Shown here in pieces: positions 1 through 7,609 of a DNA stretch of 22,131 nucleotides (within the stretch, counting starts at the first letter, position 1; each line of letters begins with the position of its first letter). The notes under the pieces were generated by a model. That model did not search any database and was not told the origin of the DNA. It was given only the letters and a program-made list of their open reading frames with translations. The translations under genes and the position numbers were made by a program. The stretch is taken from the NCBI GenBank assembly GCA_035293245.1, contig DATDOO010000153.1:1-22131 (forward strand), read 5' to 3'. Source of the DNA: DATDOO01 sp035293245. Its GTDB lineage: Bacteria > Pseudomonadota > Gammaproteobacteria > Methylococcales > Methylococcaceae.

Positions 1-86
1 CGCCTGCTTTCGTACCTACGCATCAATCGGCGCGTCGCCGCGCCAACTGCAAGGCTCGATACCGGACCCGTGGCTAGCGGTTATCC

Positions 87-103
87 GGGTGGGAATCCCA
101 CCC
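87..103. repeat. 7-bp perfect inverted repeat upstream of riboswitch
   Basis: GGGTGGG and CCCACCC flank a 3-base centre (AAT). No T-run follows on either strand, so it is not a convincing intrinsic terminator. It lies immediately before a possible -10 hexamer TAGAAT (106-111), with a poor -35-like TTATCC at 81-86, so it could be an operator in a promoter spacer. The repeat is directly visible; its role is speculation. Confidence 0.4.
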
Positions 104-215
104 ACTAGAATGTGCGGCATTGCCAAGCCGCTGCCGTCCCCATTCCTGGGACACGCCTTCCGGGCCGAGCTTTCGACATCATCCGGTAACCCGGCTGACA
201 TCAAATCATCACGTG

Positions 216-306
216 GGCGCCTTAACGTTGTCTCGGCCACACCTGCCGCGAGGCAGGGCCGGAAAGCCACGGATCTCGGGGAACGTTTCGAGATCGTCGG
301 GCTGCC
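216..306 (+). promoter_or_regulatory. Candidate GEMM-I (cyclic-di-GMP class I or cGAMP) riboswitch aptamer
   Basis: The order of elements matches the GEMM-I aptamer. A closing strand GGCGCCTT (216-223) can pair with GGGCTGCC (299-306) using GU pairs and one mismatch. A GGCCACACC segment (235-243) follows. Next is a 6-bp hairpin CCTGCC/GGCAGG capped by the GNRA loop GCGA (242-257). Then comes the conserved-looking GGAAAGCCACGG (261-272). A second 7-bp hairpin GATCTCG/CGAGATC (272-278 with 289-295) follows, then GTCGGGCTGCC. The downstream gene encodes an exported PEP-CTERM-like surface protein, a sensible target for second-messenger control. A following hairpin CCTCCC/GGGAGG (305-325) overlaps the closing stem and could be part of an expression platform. 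The ligand cannot be decided by eye; c-di-GMP is the default and cGAMP is the alternative. Confidence 0.62.
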
Positions 307-325
307 TCCCGAAGTGATGGGGAGG
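305..325 (+). promoter_or_regulatory. Hairpin overlapping 3' closing strand of the riboswitch
   Basis: CCTCCC (305-310) pairs perfectly with GGGAGG (320-325) around a 9-base loop. It competes with the last two bases of the proposed aptamer closing stem, so it could act as a switch. No T-run follows, so a plain intrinsic terminator is unlikely. The region from 326 to the start codon at 408 contains no other structure that I could identify. Confidence 0.35.
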
Positions 326-407
326 ACCGCGATGCGCAATTCCGACAAGAATCAGCCTTGCGGGCATCGCTGCTTGTGTTCAAAACATGACAGTGACGGG
401 GATTCTT

Positions 408-1106
408 ATGAAATCGGCTTTCAAAACACTGGCCCTGGCTGGCGCAGTTGGCGGTTTACTGGGCGGAGAAGCCCAGGCGGCCAGTTACCTCTATACCCTG
501 GACCAATCCAATCAGGACGCGGCGCTGGCGGACGGCGTGCCCTACCTGACGGTCCTGATCGAAGACGCCGTTTGGGGCAGCGACACGAACGCCATCAAAT
601 TCACCGTCGACGCCGACAACTCGCGTTTCAATGAAAGCAGCGACTTCGGCATCACGGCATTCGCTTTCAATCAGGCCGTAGGGGCGCCGGCGATTGCGGA
701 CGGCAACATCGTCGCACCCTCCGGCTGGTCCGGAAATGTCGCGCCGCCGCCGAACCAGTTCGACGGTTTCGGCAAGTTTCTGGGTTCCGCCGATGGAACG
801 GGAAGCACGCGACTGGACCCGCTGGTGTTCTGGATCGTCGGCGTGGCCGGCGACACGCCGCTCAGCTACGTCGCGCCCTCCACAGGATCGGCCGCTCAGG
901 GCAATGCCTGGTTTGCCGCCCACTTGGCCGGTTTCACGATCCCCGGCTCGTCCGTGACCAGCGCCTACTTCGGCGGCGGCAACGGCGCCGAACTGCCGCC
1001 TGCCGGTGGCCCGACCGTCCCCGTTCCCGCCGCTTTCTGGCTGCTGGTGTCGGCTATCGCCGGCTTGATCGGAATCGGCCGTCGCGGGAATGCTTGTCCT
1101 CGGTGA
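408..1106 (+). CDS. PEP-CTERM-like (VPxP) exosortase-sorted secreted protein
   Basis: The start at 408 is preferred over an in-frame ATG at 387. It has a GGGGA ribosome site about 7 bases upstream and gives a clean Sec signal peptide (MKSAFKTLALAGAVGGLLGG, cleavage near EAQA-AS). The 232-residue product ends in a sorting signal: VPVPAAFWLL at 204-213, a hydrophobic helix SAIAGLIGIG, then RRG. This is the VPLPAA-type variant of PEP-CTERM, recognised in the inner membrane by an exosortase that cleaves and releases or anchors the protein, usually in exopolysaccharide-producing bacteria. The middle is low in cysteine and rich in G, A, S and N, with no enzyme motif seen, so its own function is unknown. 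Six residues (GNACPR) follow the usual basic end. Expression may be set by the upstream riboswitch candidate. The 40-base gap to the convergent hydrolase gene shows no terminator. Confidence 0.85.
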   Translation: MKSAFKTLALAGAVGGLLGGEAQAASYLYTLDQSNQDAALADGVPYLTVLIEDAVWGSDTNAIKFTVDADNSRFNESSDFGITAFAFNQAVGAPAIADGNIVAPSGWSGNVAPPPNQFDGFGKFLGSADGTGSTRLDPLVFWIVGVAGDTPLSYVAPSTGSAAQGNAWFAAHLAGFTIPGSSVTSAYFGGGNGAELPPAGGPTVPVPAAFWLLVSAIAGLIGIGRRGNACPR

Positions 1107-1146
1107 CAAGAGCGCCGGAGACGGCGTGATTTGAGGAGGAATTGCC

Positions 1147-2022
1147 TCACCCCAACATCGCCCCCATATGCCGGATCGGAAGCGAGAAATGGCCCTCGCC
1201 TTCCAGCAGGTGCACGCGCGGCCGGGCCACGGCGCGGGCGATGAATTGGGTGTGGGAGGGCGGCACGATGCGGTCGGCGGTGCCGTGCCACAGGTCGACC
1301 GGCAACTCGATTTCCGCGAGGCTGAACCCCCAATCGTTCGTATACAGCAGCGCTTCCCTGGCCACTCCGGCGGAACCGTGGCGCACGCTTTCCCGGACGG
1401 AGGCCATCAGGCACGTCTTCACTTCGACGTCGCGCAGGGTCGCCCGGTCCGCTCCGGGAGTCGAAGCCATTTTCCAGACGTAGGTCGTGCCGGGCCACAG
1501 GCGCACGCCGATGGCCAGGGTTCCGCTGTACACCGGCCACAGCAGGCGGGGAGAGTGGCGCGCCAATAGAAAAGCCAGCCGGGCGTGCCAGCCCATGACA
1601 TCCCGCAGGCCGGGATCGTGCACCGGGCCGAGACCGCAGACCAGCGTCACCGCATCCAGGCGCTCGGGGATTTTCCAGGCGCAGGCCAGCGCATACGGCC
1701 CGCCGCCGGAAACGCCCAATACTCCGAAGCGGCCGATGCCCAGCGCATCGGCCAGTTCCACCACGTCGTCCGGCCAGTCGAGCATGCGCCGTCCGGGCTG
1801 GTAGTCCGACAGTCCGCAGCCGGGACGGTCCACGGCAATGAGGCGGATGTTGCGCTGCTGCAAGAGGGTGTGATGGAGGCCCGCCTCCAGCCGCGAGGAG
1901 GGAAAGCCGTGGAAGTGGAAAACCGGCCGGCCCAAGGCGTCGCCGTATTCGGCGTAACCGAGTCGGCGCCCGTCGCGGAGCGGGATTTGACGGTCGAAGC
2001 GGTTCATGAAGTTCAGCTTCAT
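1147..2022 (-). CDS. Alpha/beta hydrolase fold protein
   Basis: The 291-residue protein has the order of a classic alpha/beta hydrolase. HGFPSSR near residue 36 fits the oxyanion-loop HGxP, DRPGCGLSD follows strand 4, GVSGGG is the nucleophile elbow with the catalytic Ser, DLWHGTADRIVPP carries the acid Asp, and GEGHFS carries the catalytic His. The substrate cannot be read from the sequence; esterase, lipase or haloperoxidase-like activity are all possible. The start at 2022 is one base beyond the permease stop (TGAGATG) with GGAGGAA just upstream, so it is translationally coupled as the third gene of the ATPase-permease operon. A second in-frame ATG at 2007 is less well placed. Cytoplasmic location is likely because no signal peptide is visible. 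Confidence 0.88.
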   Translation of the reverse strand: MKLNFMNRFDRQIPLRDGRRLGYAEYGDALGRPVFHFHGFPSSRLEAGLHHTLLQQRNIRLIAVDRPGCGLSDYQPGRRMLDWPDDVVELADALGIGRFGVLGVSGGGPYALACAWKIPERLDAVTLVCGLGPVHDPGLRDVMGWHARLAFLLARHSPRLLWPVYSGTLAIGVRLWPGTTYVWKMASTPGADRATLRDVEVKTCLMASVRESVRHGSAGVAREALLYTNDWGFSLAEIELPVDLWHGTADRIVPPSHTQFIARAVARPRVHLLEGEGHFSLPIRHMGAMLG

Positions 2023-2023
2023 C

Positions 2024-4603
2024 TCATTCCTCCCGTAAAGCGCCGGCCGGCGACAGGCGCGCGGCCCGCCAGGCCGGATAGACGCCGGCCAGCAGGGCAG
2101 CGGCGACGGCCAGCAAAGCAGCTTCCCCGAAGACGCCGGCGGGCAGAGCCAAATCCATGCTCCAGCCGAAGGAGCGCTGGTTGACCACCCGCACCAGAGC
2201 AAAACCCACCAAGGCCCCCAAAGGCAGGGCGAGCAGGCCGGACGCCAGCCCCAGGAAGCCCGTCTGCAGCAGCACCCCGGCGCGTACCTGACCCGGCGTG
2301 AAGCCGAGGGCGCGCAGGGTGGCCAGTTCCTTGCCGCGCTCGCTCTGCAAGGCCAGGAAGGCGCCGAGGATGCCGACGAAAGCCACGGCCAGCGCCTGCA
2401 GCCTGAGGACCTGGGTGACGGTGAAGGTGCGCTCGAATACCTCCAGGGTCGCCCGGCGAATTTCACGGCTGGAGCGGACCAGCAACTGCCGGCCTGCCGC
2501 CAGTTGCCGGTAAACCGCCTCCTTGACCTCTTCCGGATTGGCGCCGGGCGCAAGGTACAGCCCCACGGAGGAGACGGCGGCGTCGCGCCACAGGCGCTGG
2601 TAGAGACGGCGGTGCATGAGGACGATCCCCTGGTCGGAACGGTAATCGTAGAAAACGCCCAAAATCGGCAGACTCACCGCGCCCTGCGCCGTGTGCAACT
2701 CCAGGCGGTCGCCCGGCTCAAGGCCGTGGCGCGCTGCATAACTTTCGGCCACCAGAACCGCGTTTTGGTTCAGAAAATCCTGCCAGGTGGCGCCGTCACA
2801 CGTGAAAGTTGCGGCTACCTTGTCCCCAGATTCGTTTCCCCCCTTTCGCAACGGGGGGAAACAAAGCTCATCCTTGAAGCGGAACGGCGGACGCTCCGGA
2901 TAAGCCGGTTCCAGCGCCAATAGTTCGCTGCGGCCCCGGTCGGTTTCGACGAAGGTGCGCAGCGATGTGCCGACCCGCGCCACGCCGGGCAACGCCCGCG
3001 CCTTTTCCACCAGGCTGGGCGCCAGGGGCGGACTCGGCTGGCCCGGCGCGCTCGGCAGGGAGACATAAATATCCGCCTGGATGATTTCCTCCAGCCAGGA
3101 GGTGACGGCCAGCCGGAAGCTGTAGATCATGACGCCGACGCCGATGCCGACCGCGATGCACAGAGTCAGGGCGGCCGCCGCCACGCCGGTGCGGCTCAGG
3201 CTGGCGGCGATGCCGCGCAAGGCAAGCCGCACCAACAACAGCCGGCTACACATTCTTGCTCCGGCCCCGGCCAAAACGGCCAGCAGCAAGGGCGTCAGCA
3301 GGCTGTAACCCAGCGGCAGGCCCAGCACCGCCGCCGTGGCCACGGCCAGGTTCGCCGAAGGCCGTTGCAGCAATCCGAAGGACACGGCCATCACTACCGC
3401 ACCCCCCGCCGCCAGCCACGGCGCCAACGCGCGGGCGTGGGTTTCCAGCAGCGAGCGGCGGGTGGCCGCCGCCGGAGGGGACCAGGCCGCTTCCAGCGCG
3501 GGTGGCAGGGCAGCAAGCACCGCGGCGGCCACGCCAAGAACGATGGCCTTGGCCAGCATCCAGGGCGAAACGAACAAGTGGTTCACCGTCAGGACGAAGT
3601 ACACGTCGTTGATGGTGCGGGTTACCAAATGGAGCAACCCCTGCGCCGCCAGCAGCCCCACGCCGGCGCCGAGCAGCGAACCGAGCAGCCCCAGCGCGGC
3701 GGCTTCCCAAAGGACTTCGCCCAGCAGTTCCCCGCGCGTCACCCCCAACAGGCGCAGGCTGGCAAGCAGCGGCCGGCGGCGCAACAGGTTAAAGCTCATG
3801 CTGTTGTAGATGATGAACATGCCCACCAGCAAGGCCAGGGCGCTCAAGGCCTGCAGGTTGGTGGCGAAAGCTTCGGTCATGCGCGCCATGGCGCCGCCCT
3901 GCCCTTCGGCGCTGCGCAGCACTACACCGGCGGGCAAGGCGTTGCGCAGGCGCGCTTTTGCCGCCGCATCGTCGCCCAGGCGCACGTCGATGCGGTCCAG
4001 GCGGCCGACGCGTTGCAACAGTTCCTGGGCGGTGGCGACATCCGCCAGCAGCAAGCCTTCCAAAGCAGGGTCGGCCGTATCCGGGCCCTCGATGAAATCC
4101 ACAATTTTGACGGTGCGCGTCCTGCCGGCGATCAGGAGGTCCAGGCGGTCGCCCGGATGCAGGCCGAAAACGTCGGCGCTGGCGCGGGACAGCAGCACGG
4201 TATCGCGTTCGGTAAGCAAGGGCGTGAGGTCGGCGACGCCGGCGTGCTCGAAGCGGCCGCGCAAGGTCTTTTCCGCGAAGGGGTCCAGGCCGAGAAGGCG
4301 CAAGGTTCGATCGCGGTGGACCACGTAGCCTTCCACCACCGGGGCGATGGCGGCAAACCGCTGCTCGATCCGCAGTTTGACGTACAGGTCTTCGTCCAGC
4401 GTGCCGGAAGCGGCGACGATGTGATGGTCTACGGGTCCGCTCACCCGCTCCATGGACAGCTCGAAAGCCCGGCGGACGCTGGCGATGCTGAGATCGATGC
4501 CGCTCAAAACCGCCACTCCCAGAACAATGCCCAGCACGGCCAGCAGGCCGTGCAGCGGATGGCGGTACAAAAAACGCCGATTGGCGGTGCGGAACAGGCT
4601 CAC
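2024..4603 (-). CDS. FtsX/MacB-type ABC transporter permease (large, two-domain)
   Basis: The 859-residue inner-membrane protein starts with GTG at 4603, which overlaps the ATPase stop as GTGA. It has an N-terminal membrane helix (about 17-39) and a periplasmic MacB_PCD-like domain. A first FtsX block follows (about 250-375, with LLRRRPLLASLRLLGVTRGE), then central helices (about 395-495). A second periplasmic domain leads into the C-terminal FtsX block (about 735-850, with GKELATLRALGFTPGQVRAG). The duplicated FtsX layout is typical of the YbbP-like and AttF/AttG-like permeases that work with a LolD/YbbA-type ATPase, often on lipids, lipoproteins or peptides. Around residues 575-600 there is a segment (ELCFPPLRKGGNESGD) encoded by a palindromic DNA repeat that looks inserted. 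The substrate is unknown. Confidence 0.9.
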   Translation of the reverse strand: MSLFRTANRRFLYRHPLHGLLAVLGIVLGVAVLSGIDLSIASVRRAFELSMERVSGPVDHHIVAASGTLDEDLYVKLRIEQRFAAIAPVVEGYVVHRDRTLRLLGLDPFAEKTLRGRFEHAGVADLTPLLTERDTVLLSRASADVFGLHPGDRLDLLIAGRTRTVKIVDFIEGPDTADPALEGLLLADVATAQELLQRVGRLDRIDVRLGDDAAAKARLRNALPAGVVLRSAEGQGGAMARMTEAFATNLQALSALALLVGMFIIYNSMSFNLLRRRPLLASLRLLGVTRGELLGEVLWEAAALGLLGSLLGAGVGLLAAQGLLHLVTRTINDVYFVLTVNHLFVSPWMLAKAIVLGVAAAVLAALPPALEAAWSPPAAATRRSLLETHARALAPWLAAGGAVVMAVSFGLLQRPSANLAVATAAVLGLPLGYSLLTPLLLAVLAGAGARMCSRLLLVRLALRGIAASLSRTGVAAAALTLCIAVGIGVGVMIYSFRLAVTSWLEEIIQADIYVSLPSAPGQPSPPLAPSLVEKARALPGVARVGTSLRTFVETDRGRSELLALEPAYPERPPFRFKDELCFPPLRKGGNESGDKVAATFTCDGATWQDFLNQNAVLVAESYAARHGLEPGDRLELHTAQGAVSLPILGVFYDYRSDQGIVLMHRRLYQRLWRDAAVSSVGLYLAPGANPEEVKEAVYRQLAAGRQLLVRSSREIRRATLEVFERTFTVTQVLRLQALAVAFVGILGAFLALQSERGKELATLRALGFTPGQVRAGVLLQTGFLGLASGLLALPLGALVGFALVRVVNQRSFGWSMDLALPAGVFGEAALLAVAAALLAGVYPAWRAARLSPAGALREE
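2834..2862. repeat. Palindromic repeat inserted in-frame in the permease gene
   Basis: GTTTCCCCCC and GGGGGGAAAC form a perfect 10-bp inverted repeat around a 9-base centre (TTTCGCAAC). In the minus-strand gene it encodes the atypical polar peptide CFPPLRKGGNES inside the second periplasmic domain. Peptides such as PPLRKGG are typical of small palindromic intergenic repeats that have landed in genes. The palindrome is visible; its mobile origin is inference. The full insert may extend to about 2815-2880. Confidence 0.7.
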
Positions 4604-5301
4604 GGCGGTTCTTCGCTCAGGCGCCCGTCGCGCAGGTAAAGCACGCGGTCGGCGCGGGCGGCCACTTCCCGATTGTGGGTGGCCACCAGCAGGGTCTTGC
4701 CGCGGGCGCGGATGAGGCGATCGAACAGCGCCAAGACCTGCTCGCCGCTGTGGCTGTCCAGGTTGCCGGTGGGCTCGTCGGCCAGAAGGAGCAGCGGATC
4801 GTGCGCCAGGGCGCGCACCACCGCCACCCGTTGCTGCTCGCCGCCGGACAACTGGTCCGGGAAGCTGTCGGCGCGCTCCGCCAGTCCCACCTCCCGCAGC
4901 AACTCTCTGGCTTTCCCCCCCATGGCATCAGCGCCGATCAGTTCCAAGGGCAGCAGGATATTCTCGGCCACGCTGAGGGTCGGCAGCAGGTTGAAAAACT
5001 GGTACACAAAGCCGATGCGGCGCCGGCGGAACAGGGTGCGCTCCCGCTCGCCCAGCCGGTTGAGCGCCACGCCATCCACCGACACTTCGCCCGCCTGGGG
5101 CAAGTCCAGCCCGGCGACCAGATTGAGCAGAGTGGTCTTGCCCGAGCCGCTCTGGCCGAGCAGGACGACGTATTCGCCACGGCGGATTTCACCCTGCACG
5201 TCCTGCAGCACCGCGCGCTCCCGCCCGCCTTCCCGGTATCGGTAGGCCACATCTGCGAGGCGGACGAGGATGTCGGGAGAAGGCATGGGAAAATCCAGCA
5301 T
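4600..5301 (-). CDS. ABC transporter ATPase, LolD/YbbA/MacB type
   Basis: The 233-residue cytoplasmic ATPase has all expected motifs: Walker A GQSGSGKTT (49-57), Q-loop Q101, signature LSGGEQQR (151-158), Walker B LLLLADE followed by PTGNLDS (170-183), and switch His in ATHN (H209). The LADEPTGNLDS string is characteristic of the LolD/MacB/YbbA branch that pairs with FtsX-type permeases. Its stop overlaps the GTG start of the permease by four bases, so the two are made together. A second in-frame start at 5286 (MPSPDILV) is possible, and neither start has a strong ribosome site. The gene diverges from an AttH-like lipoprotein gene, suggesting one export or lipid-trafficking system in the envelope. 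Confidence 0.92.
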   Translation of the reverse strand: MLDFPMPSPDILVRLADVAYRYREGGRERAVLQDVQGEIRRGEYVVLLGQSGSGKTTLLNLVAGLDLPQAGEVSVDGVALNRLGERERTLFRRRRIGFVYQFFNLLPTLSVAENILLPLELIGADAMGGKARELLREVGLAERADSFPDQLSGGEQQRVAVVRALAHDPLLLLADEPTGNLDSHSGEQVLALFDRLIRARGKTLLVATHNREVAARADRVLYLRDGRLSEEPP

Positions 5302-5370
5302 ATGAAACGGTTATGGCCGAAGTGTAGTCAGAAAGGATATTCGGAGAGGCGATTTCCCGGGACTATTGCC

Positions 5371-6534
5371 ATGCACCCACTTTGTTTCCGCAGCGTAAGC
5401 CGCTTGCTGTTTTCTGTCCTCCTGCTGCTGTGCGCCGCCTGCGAGCGGCCGGAGGGGGAAATCGGTACGGAACTGGAATCCGGCCGCGTCCTCGGCACGC
5501 CGGACAGCGCCGGCTTTACCCGCGTCCTGGAGCCGCGCACGTTTTCTTTCCCCGACGATCACGGCCCCCATCCCGATTACCGCACCGAGTGGTGGTACGT
5601 CACCGGCAACCTGCACGGCGCGGACCAACGGCGCTTCGGTTTCCAGGTGACGTTCTTCCGCCAGGGCCTCAAGGCAGTCGCCGAACCGCGTGCCTCCCGC
5701 TGGGCCGCCAGCCAGGCCTTCATGGCCCACTTTGCGCTGAGCGACATCGCCGCCGGCCGCTACCAAGCCTACGAACGCCGGGCGCGGGGCGCGCTGGGAC
5801 TGGCCGGAGCGCAGGCGGCGCCGTTCCGGGTGTGGCTGGAGGACTGGCGCATGATTGCTGAGCAAGGCGGCGGCTTCCCCTGGATCATCGACGTCCGCGA
5901 AGGCGCCGATGCCCTGCACCTCAAGGTGTGGCCGCAAAAGCCGCTGGTGCTCCAGGGCAACCAGGGCCTGAGCCAGAAAAGCGCCGAAGCCGGCAACGCC
6001 TCCTATTACTATTCCGCCACGCGCCTGAACGTCGAGGGTTTCGTGACTACGCAAGGGCAAACCGTCCCGGTCAAGGGCCTGGCCTGGCTGGACCGGGAAT
6101 GGAGCACCAGCGCCCTCGCCCCTTACCAGGCGGGTTGGGACTGGTTTTCCCTGCAATTCCAGGACGGCACGGAACTCATGTATTACCAATTGCGACACAA
6201 GGACGGCGGCATCGACCCCTACAGTTCCGGAAGCTGGATCGACGCGCAGGGCGCCAAGACTCATCTGGCGCGGGACGATGTGGAACTGGCCCCCCTCGCC
6301 TATTGGCAAGCGCCGGACGGCGTGCGCTACCCGGCGCGCTGGCGCCTGACGATCAAGCCGCTGGGCAAGACTTTCCTCATCCGCCCGGTGCTGGCCGATC
6401 AGGAAGTGCGCAAGAGCGTGCGCTATTGGGAAGGGGCGGTGGATGTGTTTGCCGCCGAAGCACCGGACGCTGCCGTCGCCCAGGGTTATATGGAATTAAC
6501 CGGCTATGCGCCTGGAAAAGCGAAAGCTGAATAG
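5371..6534 (+). CDS. AttH/CrtC-family lipocalin-like lipoprotein
   Basis: The 387-residue product begins with a lipoprotein signal peptide (hydrophobic LLFSVLLLLCAAC, probable lipidated Cys24; the -3 residue is Cys rather than the usual Leu). It then shows the family signature YRTEWWYVTGNL and the block GFQVTFFRQG, followed by WLDREWSTS and GWDWFSLQFQDGTELMYYQLR. These are hallmarks of the AttH/CrtC-like double lipocalin fold (carotenoid 1,2-hydratase relatives). In many proteobacteria this gene sits with an ATPase and FtsX permease, as it does here in divergent orientation. It probably acts in the periplasm or outer membrane as the partner of that transporter; the ligand is unknown. The start at 5371 gives the signal peptide; an upstream in-frame ATG at 5302 would put a charged extension in front of it. 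Confidence 0.88.
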   Translation: MHPLCFRSVSRLLFSVLLLLCAACERPEGEIGTELESGRVLGTPDSAGFTRVLEPRTFSFPDDHGPHPDYRTEWWYVTGNLHGADQRRFGFQVTFFRQGLKAVAEPRASRWAASQAFMAHFALSDIAAGRYQAYERRARGALGLAGAQAAPFRVWLEDWRMIAEQGGGFPWIIDVREGADALHLKVWPQKPLVLQGNQGLSQKSAEAGNASYYYSATRLNVEGFVTTQGQTVPVKGLAWLDREWSTSALAPYQAGWDWFSLQFQDGTELMYYQLRHKDGGIDPYSSGSWIDAQGAKTHLARDDVELAPLAYWQAPDGVRYPARWRLTIKPLGKTFLIRPVLADQEVRKSVRYWEGAVDVFAAEAPDAAVAQGYMELTGYAPGKAKAE

Positions 6535-6585
6535 TCGCCTTCTTTAATGGATGAACCCGATTTTCCCGAATTTTGCCTTTGCCCA

Positions 6586-6600
6586 GCGGGAGCGTCCCGC
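6586..6600. repeat. 6-bp inverted repeat in the gap before mak
   Basis: GCGGGA and TCCCGC flank GCG, 52 bases after the AttH-like gene. No T-run follows, so at best it is a weak terminator. The rest of the 163-base gap holds an AT-rich stretch with a TAAAAT hexamer (6672-6677) and no convincing -35, then the mak ribosome site. Confidence 0.3.
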
Positions 6601-6697
6601 GACTTATACGCTGCCGAGCATCGAAGGCGCGCCCTATTACCGGCCCCACAAGTTTTCCATAAACTCACGCTTAAAATTCACACCTACAGGAAACCCC

Positions 6698-7609
6698 ATG
6701 CGCATCGGCATTGATCTGGGCGGAACCAAAATCGAAGGCATCGCCCTCAGCGACGACGGCCGCGAGCTGGCGCGGCGGCGGGTGGCGACACCGCAGGGCG
6801 ACTACACGGCAACCCTGCGCGCGGTAGCCGGCCTGGTGGCGGCCCTCGAAGTGGAGACCGGCAGCCGTGGCTCGGTGGGCATCGGCACACCGGGGGCGGT
6901 GTCGCCGGCTACGGGGCTGATGAAGAATTCCAATTCGGTGTGCCTGATCGGCAAGCCCCTCCTTCGGGATTTCGAAGGCGTCCTGCGGCATCCGGTCAGG
7001 CTGGCGAACGACGCCGACTGCTTCGCCCTGTCCGAGGCGGTGGACGGCGCGGCGGCCAGCGCGCAGAGCGTGTTCGGCGTGATCATTGGGACCGGCACCG
7101 GCGGCGGCATCGTGGTCCACGGCCGGCTGGTAAGCGGACCCAACGCCATCGCCGGCGAGTGGGGCCACAACCCCCTCCCCTGGCCGGGAGCGGACGAACT
7201 TCCCGGTCCCGACTGCTATTGCGGCAAACAGGGCTGCATCGAAACCTTCCTCAGCGGTCCGGGACTCAGCCGCGACCACCTCGCCCGTACCGGCGAAGAA
7301 TGCAGCGGCGCCGAAATCGCCGCCCGTGCCGATCAAGGCGACCGGCAGGCACTGGAAGCGCTGGAGCGCTACGCGGACCGGCTGGCGCGCGCCCTGGCCG
7401 GCGTCGTCAACATCCTGGACCCGGAAGTGGTCGTGCTGGGCGGCGGCGTGTCGAACATCGAATTTCTGTACCGCCGGGTGCCGGAACTGTGGGGCCGTTA
7501 TGTCTTTTCCGACGCCGTGGCCACCCGGCTCGTTCCGGCCCGCTATGGCGACTCTTCCGGAGTGCGCGGGGCGGCGTGGTTGTGGCGGGAAGAGGAGCCG
7601 TCAGGCTGA
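6698..7609 (+). CDS. mak: ROK-family fructokinase (Mak type)
   Basis: The 303-residue kinase closely resembles E. coli Mak along its whole length. It phosphorylates fructose (and possibly mannose or other hexoses) at O6 using ATP. Visible features are the N-terminal phosphate loop DLGGTKIEG (residues 6-14), the catalytic Asp in LANDAD (D105), the GTGTGGGIV nucleotide segment, and the ROK zinc motif with His157 in GEWGHNPLPW and Cys173, Cys175 and Cys180 in CYCGKQGC. The conserved C-terminus is GDSSGVRGAAWLW. The start at 6698 has AGGA six bases upstream; an upstream in-frame extension lacks family similarity. The gene ends nine bases inside the convergent nifE. A role in fructose or sucrose/glycogen turnover is inferred. 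Confidence 0.92.
   Translation: MRIGIDLGGTKIEGIALSDDGRELARRRVATPQGDYTATLRAVAGLVAALEVETGSRGSVGIGTPGAVSPATGLMKNSNSVCLIGKPLLRDFEGVLRHPVRLANDADCFALSEAVDGAAASAQSVFGVIIGTGTGGGIVVHGRLVSGPNAIAGEWGHNPLPWPGADELPGPDCYCGKQGCIETFLSGPGLSRDHLARTGEECSGAEIAARADQGDRQALEALERYADRLARALAGVVNILDPEVVVLGGGVSNIEFLYRRVPELWGRYVFSDAVATRLVPARYGDSSGVRGAAWLWREEEPSG

Noticed and set aside
89..634. Plus-strand open frame across the leader and PEP-CTERM gene
   Set aside because: It crosses the riboswitch candidate and the signal-peptide region in another frame, and its translation is low complexity.
3365..4639. 424-codon plus-strand open frame opposite the permease
   Set aside because: Low-complexity Gln/Arg/His/Gly-rich translation typical of an antisense shadow in GC-rich DNA; the minus-strand permease is clearly real.
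4675..5370. Long upstream extension of the AttH-like reading frame
   Set aside because: It runs antisense through the ABC ATPase gene, has no family similarity, and would bury the lipoprotein signal peptide.
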